The notes beneath the pieces were generated by a model that worked only from the letters and a program-made list of their open reading frames with translations, did no database searches and was not told where the DNA came from. Positions 17,879-25,158 of a stretch of DNA of 64,000 nt are shown piece by piece. Each line of letters begins with the position of its first letter. Position 1 is the stretch's first letter. Origin of the DNA: Alistipes sp. (GTDB lineage: Bacteria > Bacteroidota > Bacteroidia > Bacteroidales > Rikenellaceae). Where the stretch lies: contig JAFQHI010000009.1 of NCBI GenBank assembly GCA_017398045.1, forward strand, positions 1 through 64,000, read 5' to 3'. Position numbers and translations under genes: made by a program.

Positions 17879-19297
17879 ATGAAACGACTACTGCTTTTGA
17901 TTTTCTGCCTGACGGTCGGAGTTGCCGAGGCCAAGATATACAACGTACAGAGCTACGGAGCGACGGGCGACGGTGTGACCATCGACACGCCCGCCATCAA
18001 CCGCGCCATCGAGGAGGCTGCTGCCAACGGCGGAGGAACCATCTACTTCCCCGCCGGCGAGTATGCCTGCTACTCGATTCGACTCAAGAGCCACATCCAC
18101 CTCTACCTGGAGCAGGGGGCGCAGCTTGTGGGTGCCTTCCCCACCGAGACGGAGGGCTACGACGAAGCCGAGCCGAACGAACACAACAAATTTCAGGATT
18201 TCGGCCACAGCCACTGGAAAAACTCGCTCATCTGGGGCATCGGGCTGGAGGATATCTCCATCACGGGACCGGGCCTGATTTACGGCAAAGGACTCACGCG
18301 CGAGGAGAGCCGCCTGCGGGGCGTGGGCAACAAGGCCATCAGCCTGAAGCTCTGCAAGAATGTGACGCTGAAGGATATTTCGATGCTCCACTGCGGCCAC
18401 TTTGCCCTGCTCGCTACGGGGGTCGATAATTTGAGCATCCTCAACGTGAAGGTCGATACGAATCGCGACGGCTTCGATATCGATTGCTGTAAGAATGTCC
18501 GCATCAGCGACTGCACGGTCAATTCGCCCTGGGACGATGCCATTGTACTGAAGGCATCCTACGCATTAGGCTACTTCAAGGATACGGAAAACGTAACCAT
18601 TTCGGATTGTCTGGTGAGCGGTTACGACCGTGGCAGCGTACTGGATTGCACGTGGCAGCGCGACGAACCGCAGGCTCCCGACCACGGGTTCGTGACGGGA
18701 CGCATCAAACTCGGCACCGAGTCGAGTGGCGGTTTTAAGAATATCGCCATCACGAACTGCATCTTTGAGCGTTGTCGCGGTCTTGCATTGGAGACGGTCG
18801 ATGGCGGCCATTTGGAAGATATTGTCATCAGCAACATCACGATGCGCGACATTGTCAATGCCCCGATTTTCTTGCGCCTCGGAGCGCGTATGCGCAGTCC
18901 GGAGGGGACACCGGTCGGCACCATGAAGCGCATCCGCATCAGCCATATCAACGTCTTCAATGCCGATTCGCGCTATTCGTCGATTATCAGTGGTATTCCG
19001 GGTGCGCTGATTGAGGATGTGACGCTGGACAACATCCACATCTACTATCAGGGCGGTTACAGCGCAGCGGATGGGCTGAAGATGCCTCCCGAGCAGGAGC
19101 GCACCTATCCCGAGCCGTGGATGTTCGGCACGATTCCGGCCAAGGGTATCTTTATTCGCCACACGCGCGGTGTCTCGCTCAGCGACATCCATTTCCACTA
19201 CGCCCAACCCGACGGTCGTCCGCTGTTCGTCACGGACGATGCCGGCGAAGTGTACTACCACCGCATCACGGTCGATGGCAAAGAGGTGAAAATGTAG
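17879..19297 (+). CDS. Glycoside hydrolase family 28 (polygalacturonase/rhamnogalacturonase type)
   Basis: A secreted right-handed beta-helix enzyme of 472 residues. The signal peptide (ending GVAEAK) is followed by the classical opening YNVQSYGATGDGVTIDTPAIN and GGGTIYFPAGEY. The acidic motifs are NRDGFDID (about 196) and PWDDAIVLK (about 219), in place of the usual NTDG and GDDC. The substrate-binding RIK is in GRIKLGTESSGG (about 274). The altered first motif and the nearby CE12 esterase favour a rhamnogalacturonan- or decorated-galacturonan-specific member over a plain homogalacturonan hydrolase. It is the last gene of the plus arm and converges on ruvC. Confidence 0.93.
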   Translation: MKRLLLLIFCLTVGVAEAKIYNVQSYGATGDGVTIDTPAINRAIEEAAANGGGTIYFPAGEYACYSIRLKSHIHLYLEQGAQLVGAFPTETEGYDEAEPNEHNKFQDFGHSHWKNSLIWGIGLEDISITGPGLIYGKGLTREESRLRGVGNKAISLKLCKNVTLKDISMLHCGHFALLATGVDNLSILNVKVDTNRDGFDIDCCKNVRISDCTVNSPWDDAIVLKASYALGYFKDTENVTISDCLVSGYDRGSVLDCTWQRDEPQAPDHGFVTGRIKLGTESSGGFKNIAITNCIFERCRGLALETVDGGHLEDIVISNITMRDIVNAPIFLRLGARMRSPEGTPVGTMKRIRISHINVFNADSRYSSIISGIPGALIEDVTLDNIHIYYQGGYSAADGLKMPPEQERTYPEPWMFGTIPAKGIFIRHTRGVSLSDIHFHYAQPDGRPLFVTDDAGEVYYHRITVDGKEVKM

Positions 19298-19316
19298 AGG
19301 AAAGAGCAAAAAGAAA

Positions 19317-19341
19317 AAAGAGCGAAGGGTCTTCGCTCTTT
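19317..19341. terminator. Bidirectional terminator between GH28 and ruvC
   Basis: A perfect 11-bp stem (19317-19327 with 19331-19341) has a three-base loop, a T-rich tail to the right and an A-rich tract to the left. It lies between convergent genes, serving both. The stem AAAGAGCGAAG is itself made of the CT/GA repeat unit found at other gene ends. Confidence 0.85.
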
Positions 19342-19345
19342 TTCT

Positions 19346-19957
19346 TTACTTTATCTCTCGTTCGGGGTGTTCCGAAAGAAACTTGGCCCAGTTTTTCGAG
19401 CCACCTTTCGAGGCCGCCTTCTTGCCACCGCCAAGCCCCTTCGACCGCTCGTTGGAGAGGGCCTGATGGATGGGGCTGGAGACCATATAATAGTGACACA
19501 GGGCCACGGCCATGCCATCCGTAGCATCCAATCGTTTCGGCGGTTCATCGACCCGGAGTGTGCGGCAGACAATCGCGGCAACCTGCTCTTTCGAAGCCGA
19601 ACCGCGTCCCGTAATGGCCTGTTTGATGCGCATCGGAGCATACTCAAAAACCTGACGGTCACGGCTTAAGGCTGCGGCCATAGCCACTCCTTGCGCTCGC
19701 CCCAACTTAAGCATCGACTGCACATTCTCGCCAAAAAAGGGGCTTTCGAGGGCCACTTCGCGGGGGCTGTACTGCTCGATAAGCGACCCCACACGTTCAA
19801 AGATATAGCGCAGTTTGGCATAGGGGTCTGTCAGTTTATGCAGGTCGATTTCGCCCAGCACAACCGAACGGACCGTGCGTCCTTCGACCTCCAGCACACC
19901 GTAACCCATGTAGTTCGTGCCGGGGTCAATTCCCATAATGCGATAGCTGTCAGCCAT
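19346..19957 (-). CDS. ruvC: Holliday junction resolvase RuvC
   Basis: An endonuclease that resolves recombination intermediates with RuvAB. The 203-residue product shows the RNase H-like fold with catalytic acids in MGIDPGTNYMGYG (Asp about 11), VALESPFFG (Glu) and LDATDGMAVALCHYY (Asp). The C-terminal 40 residues (SKGLGGGKKAASKGGSKNW) form a basic tail, so the protein is slightly longer than the usual 160-190 residues. ruvA and ruvB are not next to it. It is last in the run coaD-lpxD-tlpA-tlpA-ruvC, separated from the preceding gene by about 100 bases with an inverted repeat. Confidence 0.96.
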   Translation of the reverse strand: MADSYRIMGIDPGTNYMGYGVLEVEGRTVRSVVLGEIDLHKLTDPYAKLRYIFERVGSLIEQYSPREVALESPFFGENVQSMLKLGRAQGVAMAAALSRDRQVFEYAPMRIKQAITGRGSASKEQVAAIVCRTLRVDEPPKRLDATDGMAVALCHYYMVSSPIHQALSNERSKGLGGGKKAASKGGSKNWAKFLSEHPEREIK

Positions 19958-19971
19958 ATCAATTAAAAAAA

Positions 19972-20042
19972 GGGGGACAGGGTTCTCTTTCAGTTAAACG
20001 CTCTAAATCCTCTCTTTTATCACGATTATCACCCTGTCCCCC
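19972..20042. repeat. Long-loop inverted repeat between a tlpA-like gene and ruvC
   Basis: GGGGGACAGGG (19972-19982) and its exact complement (20032-20042) flank a 49-base AT-richer loop. The stem is GC-rich and has A-rich flanks only on the left (ruvC) side. It may end transcription of the TlpA-like operon on the minus strand, since seven T follow the stem there. Confidence 0.6.
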
Positions 20043-20060
20043 CGTAAACGCGCTTCGTCG

Positions 20061-21122
20061 TTACTTCATCAATTCGGCAACCCGCTTCATCACCTCCTCG
20101 CCACGCAGATTGACGGCCAGAATCTTGCCCGTCGAGCAATCGAAGAGGAAGTTCGAAGGGATGCCCTGCACGCCATAGGCATCCGATACGGGATTGCCCC
20201 ATGCGTTCATCGAGCCGAGTTGAATCCAATTCAGCTGATGCTTCTCAATCGCCCCCAGCCACATTTCGCGCTTGTGGTCGAGCGTGACGCCCACAATTTC
20301 GAAGCCCTTCTTATGGTAGGCCGCATAGACCTCCTTCAAGTGGGGCATTTCGGCCATGCAGGGGCCACACCACGATGCCCAGAAATCGAGCAACACATAC
20401 TTGTTGGCGGGGTTCTCGATAATCGATTTCAGCGACACGGTGTTACCCTCCGCATCGCTATCCTCGAAGTCGATGTAGGGCTGCCCCGGCTCCGTGCGAC
20501 GCTTCACCTCGGCCTCCTGGACCAGCTCCTGCGCCTCGGGCGTAGCCTGAATTTCGGGTGCAAGGCGACCCACCCACTCCATCAGCTCATCGGCCGAGAG
20601 GTCGTAGGTCTCCGTGCGCAACTGCATCGGAGCAATCAGGTTGTGCGTATTGGCAGCTATCAGCTCCCACTCCAAATCGTGCATCGCCTGCTCCAGCTCG
20701 GCACGACGCTCCGCCGTGGTCTCGGGGGCGCGCAACTCGGCCATATTACGACTTTGCGCTTCGTGGTAAGCGGTGTAGGCGTCGTTGGCCGGTGTGCCGA
20801 CTACGCGGTAGTCGTTTCTGCGCTCACCGGTGGGGGAAATCACCACATCCCCCTCCTCGACCAGAAACGAGACATATTGACGTGCCTTGTTCGGCTCGGC
20901 AGCATCGACAACCGACAGCTCCATCGGACCGGTGTAAAGCCCCTCGAAACGGAATGTACCCGCCTCGAGAGCCACCGAATCCACCACCTCGTCACTATTG
21001 CGATTCCACAGATAGGCCTTCTCGGTCGGCTCCGCGAAAGTACCCGTCACCGTAAAGCGAGGTTGCGTGGAGCAACCCGCCAACAGCAACGCGACAGTGG
21101 CCGAAAATATCATGCGTTTCAT
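20061..21122 (-). CDS. TlpA-family thiol-disulfide lipoprotein with DUF4369-like N-terminus (copy 2)
   Basis: The 353-residue product has a lipobox (LLLAGC) and then a beta-rich N-terminal domain (FTVTGTF, FRFEGLYTG) like DUF4369, a helical middle, and a thioredoxin domain with WASWCGPCMAEMPHLKEVY (CxxC) and cis-Pro in GIPSNF. It should act as a membrane-anchored periplasmic oxidoreductase. I chose the ATG at 21122, eight codons inside the longest frame, because it starts the signal peptide. It follows a clear paralogue by 37 bases: both share the CSTQP start, the WCGPC block and a C-terminal TGKI(L/V)A-LRGEEV motif, so this is a tandem duplication. Confidence 0.88.
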   Translation of the reverse strand: MKRMIFSATVALLLAGCSTQPRFTVTGTFAEPTEKAYLWNRNSDEVVDSVALEAGTFRFEGLYTGPMELSVVDAAEPNKARQYVSFLVEEGDVVISPTGERRNDYRVVGTPANDAYTAYHEAQSRNMAELRAPETTAERRAELEQAMHDLEWELIAANTHNLIAPMQLRTETYDLSADELMEWVGRLAPEIQATPEAQELVQEAEVKRRTEPGQPYIDFEDSDAEGNTVSLKSIIENPANKYVLLDFWASWCGPCMAEMPHLKEVYAAYHKKGFEIVGVTLDHKREMWLGAIEKHQLNWIQLGSMNAWGNPVSDAYGVQGIPSNFLFDCSTGKILAVNLRGEEVMKRVAELMK

Positions 21123-21159
21123 ACCTATTCGGATTGTGTGTAGCAATAAGTTGAAACGC

Positions 21160-22212
21160 CTACTCGGCCAGCAGCTCGGCCAGCTTCGCCTTTACCTCCT
21201 CACCGCGCAGACCCGAGGCAACAATCTTACCCGTTGCGCACTCTACGAGGTAGTTGGCGGGAATCGAGCGCACGCCATAGAGGTCGGCAACAGCATTCTG
21301 CCAGCCCTTCAAATCGCTCACGTGCGGCCAATTCAGCTCCTTGTTCTCGATGGCGGCCAACCAAGCCTCCTTGTTGTTGTCGAGCGAGACACCGAAAATC
21401 TCGAAACCCTTCTTGTGGAACTCATCGTAGGCAGCCTTCAGCGCCGGTACCTCGGCCATGCAGGGACCGCACCACGAAGCCCAGAAATCGATGAGGACAT
21501 ATTTGTTGTTCGACTCCTCGATAATCGACTGCGAGGTGACGATGTTGCCATCCTTGTCGGCCTGCTCGAAGCGGATATAGGGCTGACCGATATCGGTCTT
21601 GAGCTTCTTCTCGGCCATCTCGGCAATGGGCTGCATCATCGCTGCGGCCTGCATCTCGGGCGAGAACGAGGCAATGGCCTCCTTCAGCGCGGTACCCGAC
21701 AGCTCGTAGGCGAGATTCTGCAACATCTGGACACCGAACAGGTTGTCCTTGTTCTGCTCCAAAGCCTCCTGCTGGGCAGCCTCGTAAGCGGTCATAATCT
21801 CCTCACGACGCTCGGGCGCAGCCTCACGATACTCGGCCATCAGCGGAGCCATCGCCTCGACATAAGCCACCGAAGCATCGTTGGCAGGCGTACCGGAGGC
21901 CTCATAGCCATCCTCGGTTTTCGTGAGCGTAATCGCACCCTCCTCCACAAAGAAACGGGCAACGACAGCGGCACCGCGCACCTCCTTGAGGTTGCTTACA
22001 TAGAGCATTTTGGCCTCCGAAGCACAGCCCGAAAGTTCAAACTTACCCTCAACTACTTCAACCGAATCAATTGCCACGAACGCGCCATCGACACGCTCCA
22101 CGAGGTACATCTTCTCAACATCCTCTACCTGACCCGAAACGGTAAACTTGGGTTGCGTCGAGCAACCTACGAGTGCGGCCATAGCCAGCACACCAAACAT
22201 CATTTTCTTCAT
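21160..22212 (-). CDS. TlpA-family thiol-disulfide lipoprotein with DUF4369-like N-terminus (copy 1)
   Basis: The 350-residue product has a signal peptide with lipobox (AALVGC), an N-terminal DUF4369-like beta domain, a Glu-rich helical middle, and a C-terminal thioredoxin domain with WASWCGPCMAEVPALKAAY and cis-Pro in SIPANY. It probably reduces or oxidises disulfides at the inner face of the outer membrane or in the periplasm. The ATG at 22212 is preferred over the longest frame because it precedes the signal peptide and falls four bases after the lpxD stop, implying coupling. It is more acidic than its downstream paralogue, so the two copies have diverged. Confidence 0.88.
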   Translation of the reverse strand: MKKMMFGVLAMAALVGCSTQPKFTVSGQVEDVEKMYLVERVDGAFVAIDSVEVVEGKFELSGCASEAKMLYVSNLKEVRGAAVVARFFVEEGAITLTKTEDGYEASGTPANDASVAYVEAMAPLMAEYREAAPERREEIMTAYEAAQQEALEQNKDNLFGVQMLQNLAYELSGTALKEAIASFSPEMQAAAMMQPIAEMAEKKLKTDIGQPYIRFEQADKDGNIVTSQSIIEESNNKYVLIDFWASWCGPCMAEVPALKAAYDEFHKKGFEIFGVSLDNNKEAWLAAIENKELNWPHVSDLKGWQNAVADLYGVRSIPANYLVECATGKIVASGLRGEEVKAKLAELLAE

Positions 22213-22216
22213 CTTG

Positions 22217-23251
22217 CTATTGGTTTTTAAGGTTATTGACATCTTTTTCTAACTGGCGCACCGTGCGGTCCAACTCGGGCAGACGCTTAAAGACGGCTGC
22301 GGCACGGTGGTACTGCATACCGGGCAGGGCGGGATAGCCGAAGCGAATCTCTCCGTCGGGGACGTTCTTGTCCAGACCACTCTTCGAGCCGACCATCACG
22401 CGGTCGCCAATCGTGACGTGGTCGGCAATGCCCACCTGACCCGCCAGGAAGCAGTTCTTGCCCACCTTCGACGTACCGGCAATACCGGTCTGGGCCGACG
22501 AAACGGTATTTTCGCCCACCTGCACGTTGTGGCCGATTTGAATCAGGTTGTCGAGCTTCACACCGCGACGGATAATCGTCGAGTCGGTCTTGGCGCGGTC
22601 GATACAGGTGTTGGCACCAATCTCCACGTCGTCCTCGATAATGACATTGCCGAGCTGCGGAATCTTATCGAAGCCTCCCTCGGCATTGGGCATAAAGCCG
22701 AAGCCGTCGGCACCGATGACTGCCCCTGCGTGCAGGATGCAGTTCTTGCCCACGTGGCATCCCTCGTAAATCTTCACACCGGCATAGAGCGTCGTACCCT
22801 CGCCAATGGTGACACCCTCACCGATATAGACCTGGGGGTAAATCTGGCAGTTGGCACCCACCTTCGCGCCACGCTCGATGACGGCAAAGTCGCCCACATA
22901 CGTATCGCCCTCGACCACGGCACCCTCGGCCACCGAGGCACGCTCCGAGATACCCTTGCGACGGGGTTTCGAGGCGGCATACATCTGCAACAATTTCACG
23001 ATGCACTCGGCCGCATTATCCACCTTAATGAGCGTCGCAGGGACCTCCTGCTTCGGCTCAAAGCTCTTGTCGCACAGGACAATCGAGGCCCCCGTCGTAT
23101 AGAGGAACTCCTCGTATTTGAGGTTCGTCAGATAGGCCAGCGAACCCTTCTTGCCCTCCTCAATCGACGAGACGGTCCAAACGGCCGCCTGCTTATCTCC
23201 TACAATCTCACCGCCCAAAAAGCCGGCAATCATTTCAGCTGTAAATTCCAT
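22217..23251 (-). CDS. lpxD: UDP-3-O-acylglucosamine N-acyltransferase LpxD
   Basis: It adds the second 3-hydroxyacyl chain in lipid A synthesis. The 344-residue product has an N-terminal uridine-binding domain (about 1-105, LAYLTNLKYEEFLYTT), then a left-handed beta-helix with many hexapeptide repeats (VGANCQIYPQVYIGEG, VGKNCILHAGAVIGADGFGF), the catalytic His in IQIGHNVQVG and a C-terminal helical tail. The length matches the family. It follows coaD by 17 bases and precedes tlpA copy 1 by four. lpxA and lpxC are not in the window. Confidence 0.96.
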   Translation of the reverse strand: MEFTAEMIAGFLGGEIVGDKQAAVWTVSSIEEGKKGSLAYLTNLKYEEFLYTTGASIVLCDKSFEPKQEVPATLIKVDNAAECIVKLLQMYAASKPRRKGISERASVAEGAVVEGDTYVGDFAVIERGAKVGANCQIYPQVYIGEGVTIGEGTTLYAGVKIYEGCHVGKNCILHAGAVIGADGFGFMPNAEGGFDKIPQLGNVIIEDDVEIGANTCIDRAKTDSTIIRRGVKLDNLIQIGHNVQVGENTVSSAQTGIAGTSKVGKNCFLAGQVGIADHVTIGDRVMVGSKSGLDKNVPDGEIRFGYPALPGMQYHRAAAVFKRLPELDRTVRQLEKDVNNLKNQ

Positions 23252-23268
23252 ATTTATCTTATTGATGG

Positions 23269-23745
23269 TTAATCTTTTAAGTAATCGGCAATATCAATAC
23301 CCTCGGGCAGGAACTCCTCCACCGAGCGACCAAACGACAGCACCTCTCTGACGGTCGAAGAGGCGATATCGGCCACCGGAGCGGGGGTAAACAACATGAC
23401 GGTCGTCAGCTCGGGATAGATGCGGTGGTTCGTCGCCTCCATCGTGCGCTCGTACTCGAAATCGGTTGTGTTTCTTACGCCGCGGATAATCGCCACGGCA
23501 CCCATCTGCTCGGCAAACTCGCCCGTCAGGCCGTGGTAGATATGCACCTCGACCCGCTCGTTACCGCGATAGACATCGTCAATGAGCCGTTTGCGGTTCT
23601 CGACCGACAGCAGACCGTGTTTCATCGAGTTGTTGCCGATACCGATAATGACCTTGTCGAAGAGTTTCAGCGACTCCTCGACAATGGCGGCATGGCCGCG
23701 CGTAAAGGGGTCGAACGACCCCGGGAAAATTGCGGTTCTCTCCAT
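23269..23745 (-). CDS. coaD: Phosphopantetheine adenylyltransferase CoaD
   Basis: The penultimate step of coenzyme A synthesis. The 158-residue product has the nucleotidyltransferase motif FPGSFDPFTRGH at its start, GIGNNSMKHGLLS, the RGVRNTTDFEYE block and the SSTVREVLSFG motif near the end, all typical. The ATG at 23745 gives the normal N-terminus. An exact TACCTTTG box ends only six bases before this ATG, so the mRNA is probably leaderless. It is the first gene of the coaD-lpxD-tlpA operon. Confidence 0.96.
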   Translation of the reverse strand: MERTAIFPGSFDPFTRGHAAIVEESLKLFDKVIIGIGNNSMKHGLLSVENRKRLIDDVYRGNERVEVHIYHGLTGEFAEQMGAVAIIRGVRNTTDFEYERTMEATNHRIYPELTTVMLFTPAPVADIASSTVREVLSFGRSVEEFLPEGIDIADYLKD

Positions 23746-23751
23746 AATAGA

Positions 23752-23759
23752 CAAAGGTA
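23752..23759 (-). promoter_or_regulatory. -7 box of the coaD operon
   Basis: TACCTTTG on the minus strand, an exact TAnnTTTG match, lies six bases before the coaD ATG. Transcription would start at or next to the start codon. Confidence 0.6.
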
Positions 23760-23826
23760 AGAAGATTTTAACAAAACACTTCGTTTTTGTCGGTAAAATT
23801 TAGATAAGTGACCTAAAATTGGCCCT

Positions 23827-23834
23827 TACCTTTG
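23827..23834 (+). promoter_or_regulatory. -7 box of the small coiled-coil membrane protein gene
   Basis: TACCTTTG, the same octamer as the coaD box in mirror orientation, lies 17 bases before the ATG at 23852. The two divergent boxes are 67 bases apart. Confidence 0.6.
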
Positions 23835-23851
23835 TCCAAAAACACAAAAAG

Positions 23852-24445
23852 ATGAAAAACAGACTGCTACTTATCCTCCTGCTGCTCACCGTAGGCCTGC
23901 TGGCAACCACCTGCCATTACCGTCGTCAGGCGGAGCGTTTCGGCCGCGACCGCCACAGCCTGCTCCATCGCCTGGAGCAACAACACGCCCGAAACGACTC
24001 GCTCGCGACTCATTGCGAGGTGCTGACCCTCGAACGGGAGGAGTTTCGCCAACTCTATCGTGCAGAGAACGAACAACTAAAAAAGCTACGCATCCGCCTT
24101 CGGAGGGTGGAGAGCATGGCCACCTCCGCAACGCAAACCGCGTTTCGGGCCGAAGTCCCGTTGGCGGATTCACTCCGCATCACACGGCACGACACCGCGC
24201 CACTTATCGACACGCTTCGACGCTTCGTCTGGCGCGACAGGTGGAACCTGGTCGAGGGCTTTATCGAAAACGACTCCATCCATTGCCGCGTCCGCACCAT
24301 CGACACCCTGCATCAGGTGGTGCATCGCATTCCGCACCGCTTTCTCTTCTTTCGCTGGGGGACAAAAGCATTGCGTCAAGAGATTCGCTCCTCGAACCCC
24401 TCGACGCAGATTGTTTATACGGAGTATCTGATTATTGCACGCTGA
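23852..24445 (+). CDS. Small membrane-anchored coiled-coil protein (DUF6549-like, phage-type)
   Basis: The 197-residue product has one N-terminal membrane segment (NRLLLILLLLTVGLLATTC) and a coiled-coil of about 80 residues rich in Arg, Glu and Leu (HSLLHRLEQQHARNDSLA onward), then a beta-rich tail ending in FFRWGTKALRQEIRSSNPSTQ and IVYTEY. That ending matches my memory of DUF6549 proteins found in Bacteroidota prophages and some chromosomes. The layout of a membrane segment plus coiled-coil recalls spanin or holin-accessory proteins, but I cannot assign a function. No other phage gene is nearby. It converges on the aminotransferase homologue with a 14-base overlap of the 3' ends. Confidence 0.75.
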   Translation: MKNRLLLILLLLTVGLLATTCHYRRQAERFGRDRHSLLHRLEQQHARNDSLATHCEVLTLEREEFRQLYRAENEQLKKLRIRLRRVESMATSATQTAFRAEVPLADSLRITRHDTAPLIDTLRRFVWRDRWNLVEGFIENDSIHCRVRTIDTLHQVVHRIPHRFLFFRWGTKALRQEIRSSNPSTQIVYTEYLIIAR

Positions 24446-25145
24446 CCCAACGCTCCAGCAGGTCGGCCATGCGCTCGGCTCGAATGGCCGGCAACGGTCG
24501 TCCATCGACCTTCGAGAGGGAGGTGACACCACAGTGGTCCACCACAAAGAGTTCATCGTAAAGCGACAGTTCGCCCTGTAGAATCGGATGTTGCACGGCG
24601 GGCTGGCGGGCAGCACGTGCCGCCTCCCACATCGCCGTATCGGTGGCCGTCGGAAGTCCTTTGGGGGCAATCAGCACCCCTTCGCGAAACCCGAAGACAG
24701 ACCCTTCGCCCAGCGAGCGCACCACCCCATTGCGGTCCACACGGAGGGCCTCGTCAAAACCGCGGGTTCGAGCCAACGATTGGGCCACCAGATGATTCGA
24801 AAGGGAGGCCACGGACATCGTCTCCAAGGGCGGGTCGTAGGCTATCGTCATCACCTCGGGACGCACACTGCGCAGGGCATAACCCGCATAAAGCGAGGTG
24901 CCGACCCCATAGAGGTTCTCCTCGCCCGTCTCAAACAGCTCGATTTTCACAAACGACGAGACGGCATCGGGGTAGCGTTCCCGCTCCACCTCACGCAACA
25001 AGCGGCCCTCGAGCAGCTTCAAATCGGGGCGATAGGCACGGCCGAACAGCTCACACGAGGCGATGTGCAGACGCGCCACGTGTTCGTTCAACAGACGCGC
25101 CCGCCCTGCATAGAGGTGGACAATTTGGTACAGAAACGGCTCCAT
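24432..25145 (-). CDS. Class IV aminotransferase-fold protein lacking the PLP lysine
   Basis: The 237-residue product matches the branched-chain aminotransferase/aminodeoxychorismate lyase fold: an N-terminal LLNEHVARLHIASCELFG helix, RLLREVERERYP, then ARTRGFDEALRVDRNGVVRSLGEGSVFGF, which corresponds to the family's DEAL-x-G-E-x-x-x-N-F block, and GVTSLSKVDGR at the C-terminus. In active members a Lys forms the PLP aldimine about 20 residues before the DEA block; here that stretch (TMSVASLSNHLVAQSLART) has no Lys, and the conserved Glu after NGVV is also shifted. It may be an inactive or repurposed homologue. The ATG at 25145 fits the fold; the longer frame would begin inside holA. Confidence 0.8.
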   Translation of the reverse strand: MEPFLYQIVHLYAGRARLLNEHVARLHIASCELFGRAYRPDLKLLEGRLLREVERERYPDAVSSFVKIELFETGEENLYGVGTSLYAGYALRSVRPEVMTIAYDPPLETMSVASLSNHLVAQSLARTRGFDEALRVDRNGVVRSLGEGSVFGFREGVLIAPKGLPTATDTAMWEAARAARQPAVQHPILQGELSLYDELFVVDHCGVTSLSKVDGRPLPAIRAERMADLLERWVSVQ

Positions 25146-25158
25146 GCCCGTGATGAAT

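Noticed and set aside
24432..25145. Naming the class IV aminotransferase homologue pabC or ilvE
   Set aside because: The PLP lysine is missing and there are no neighbouring folate or branched-chain genes.
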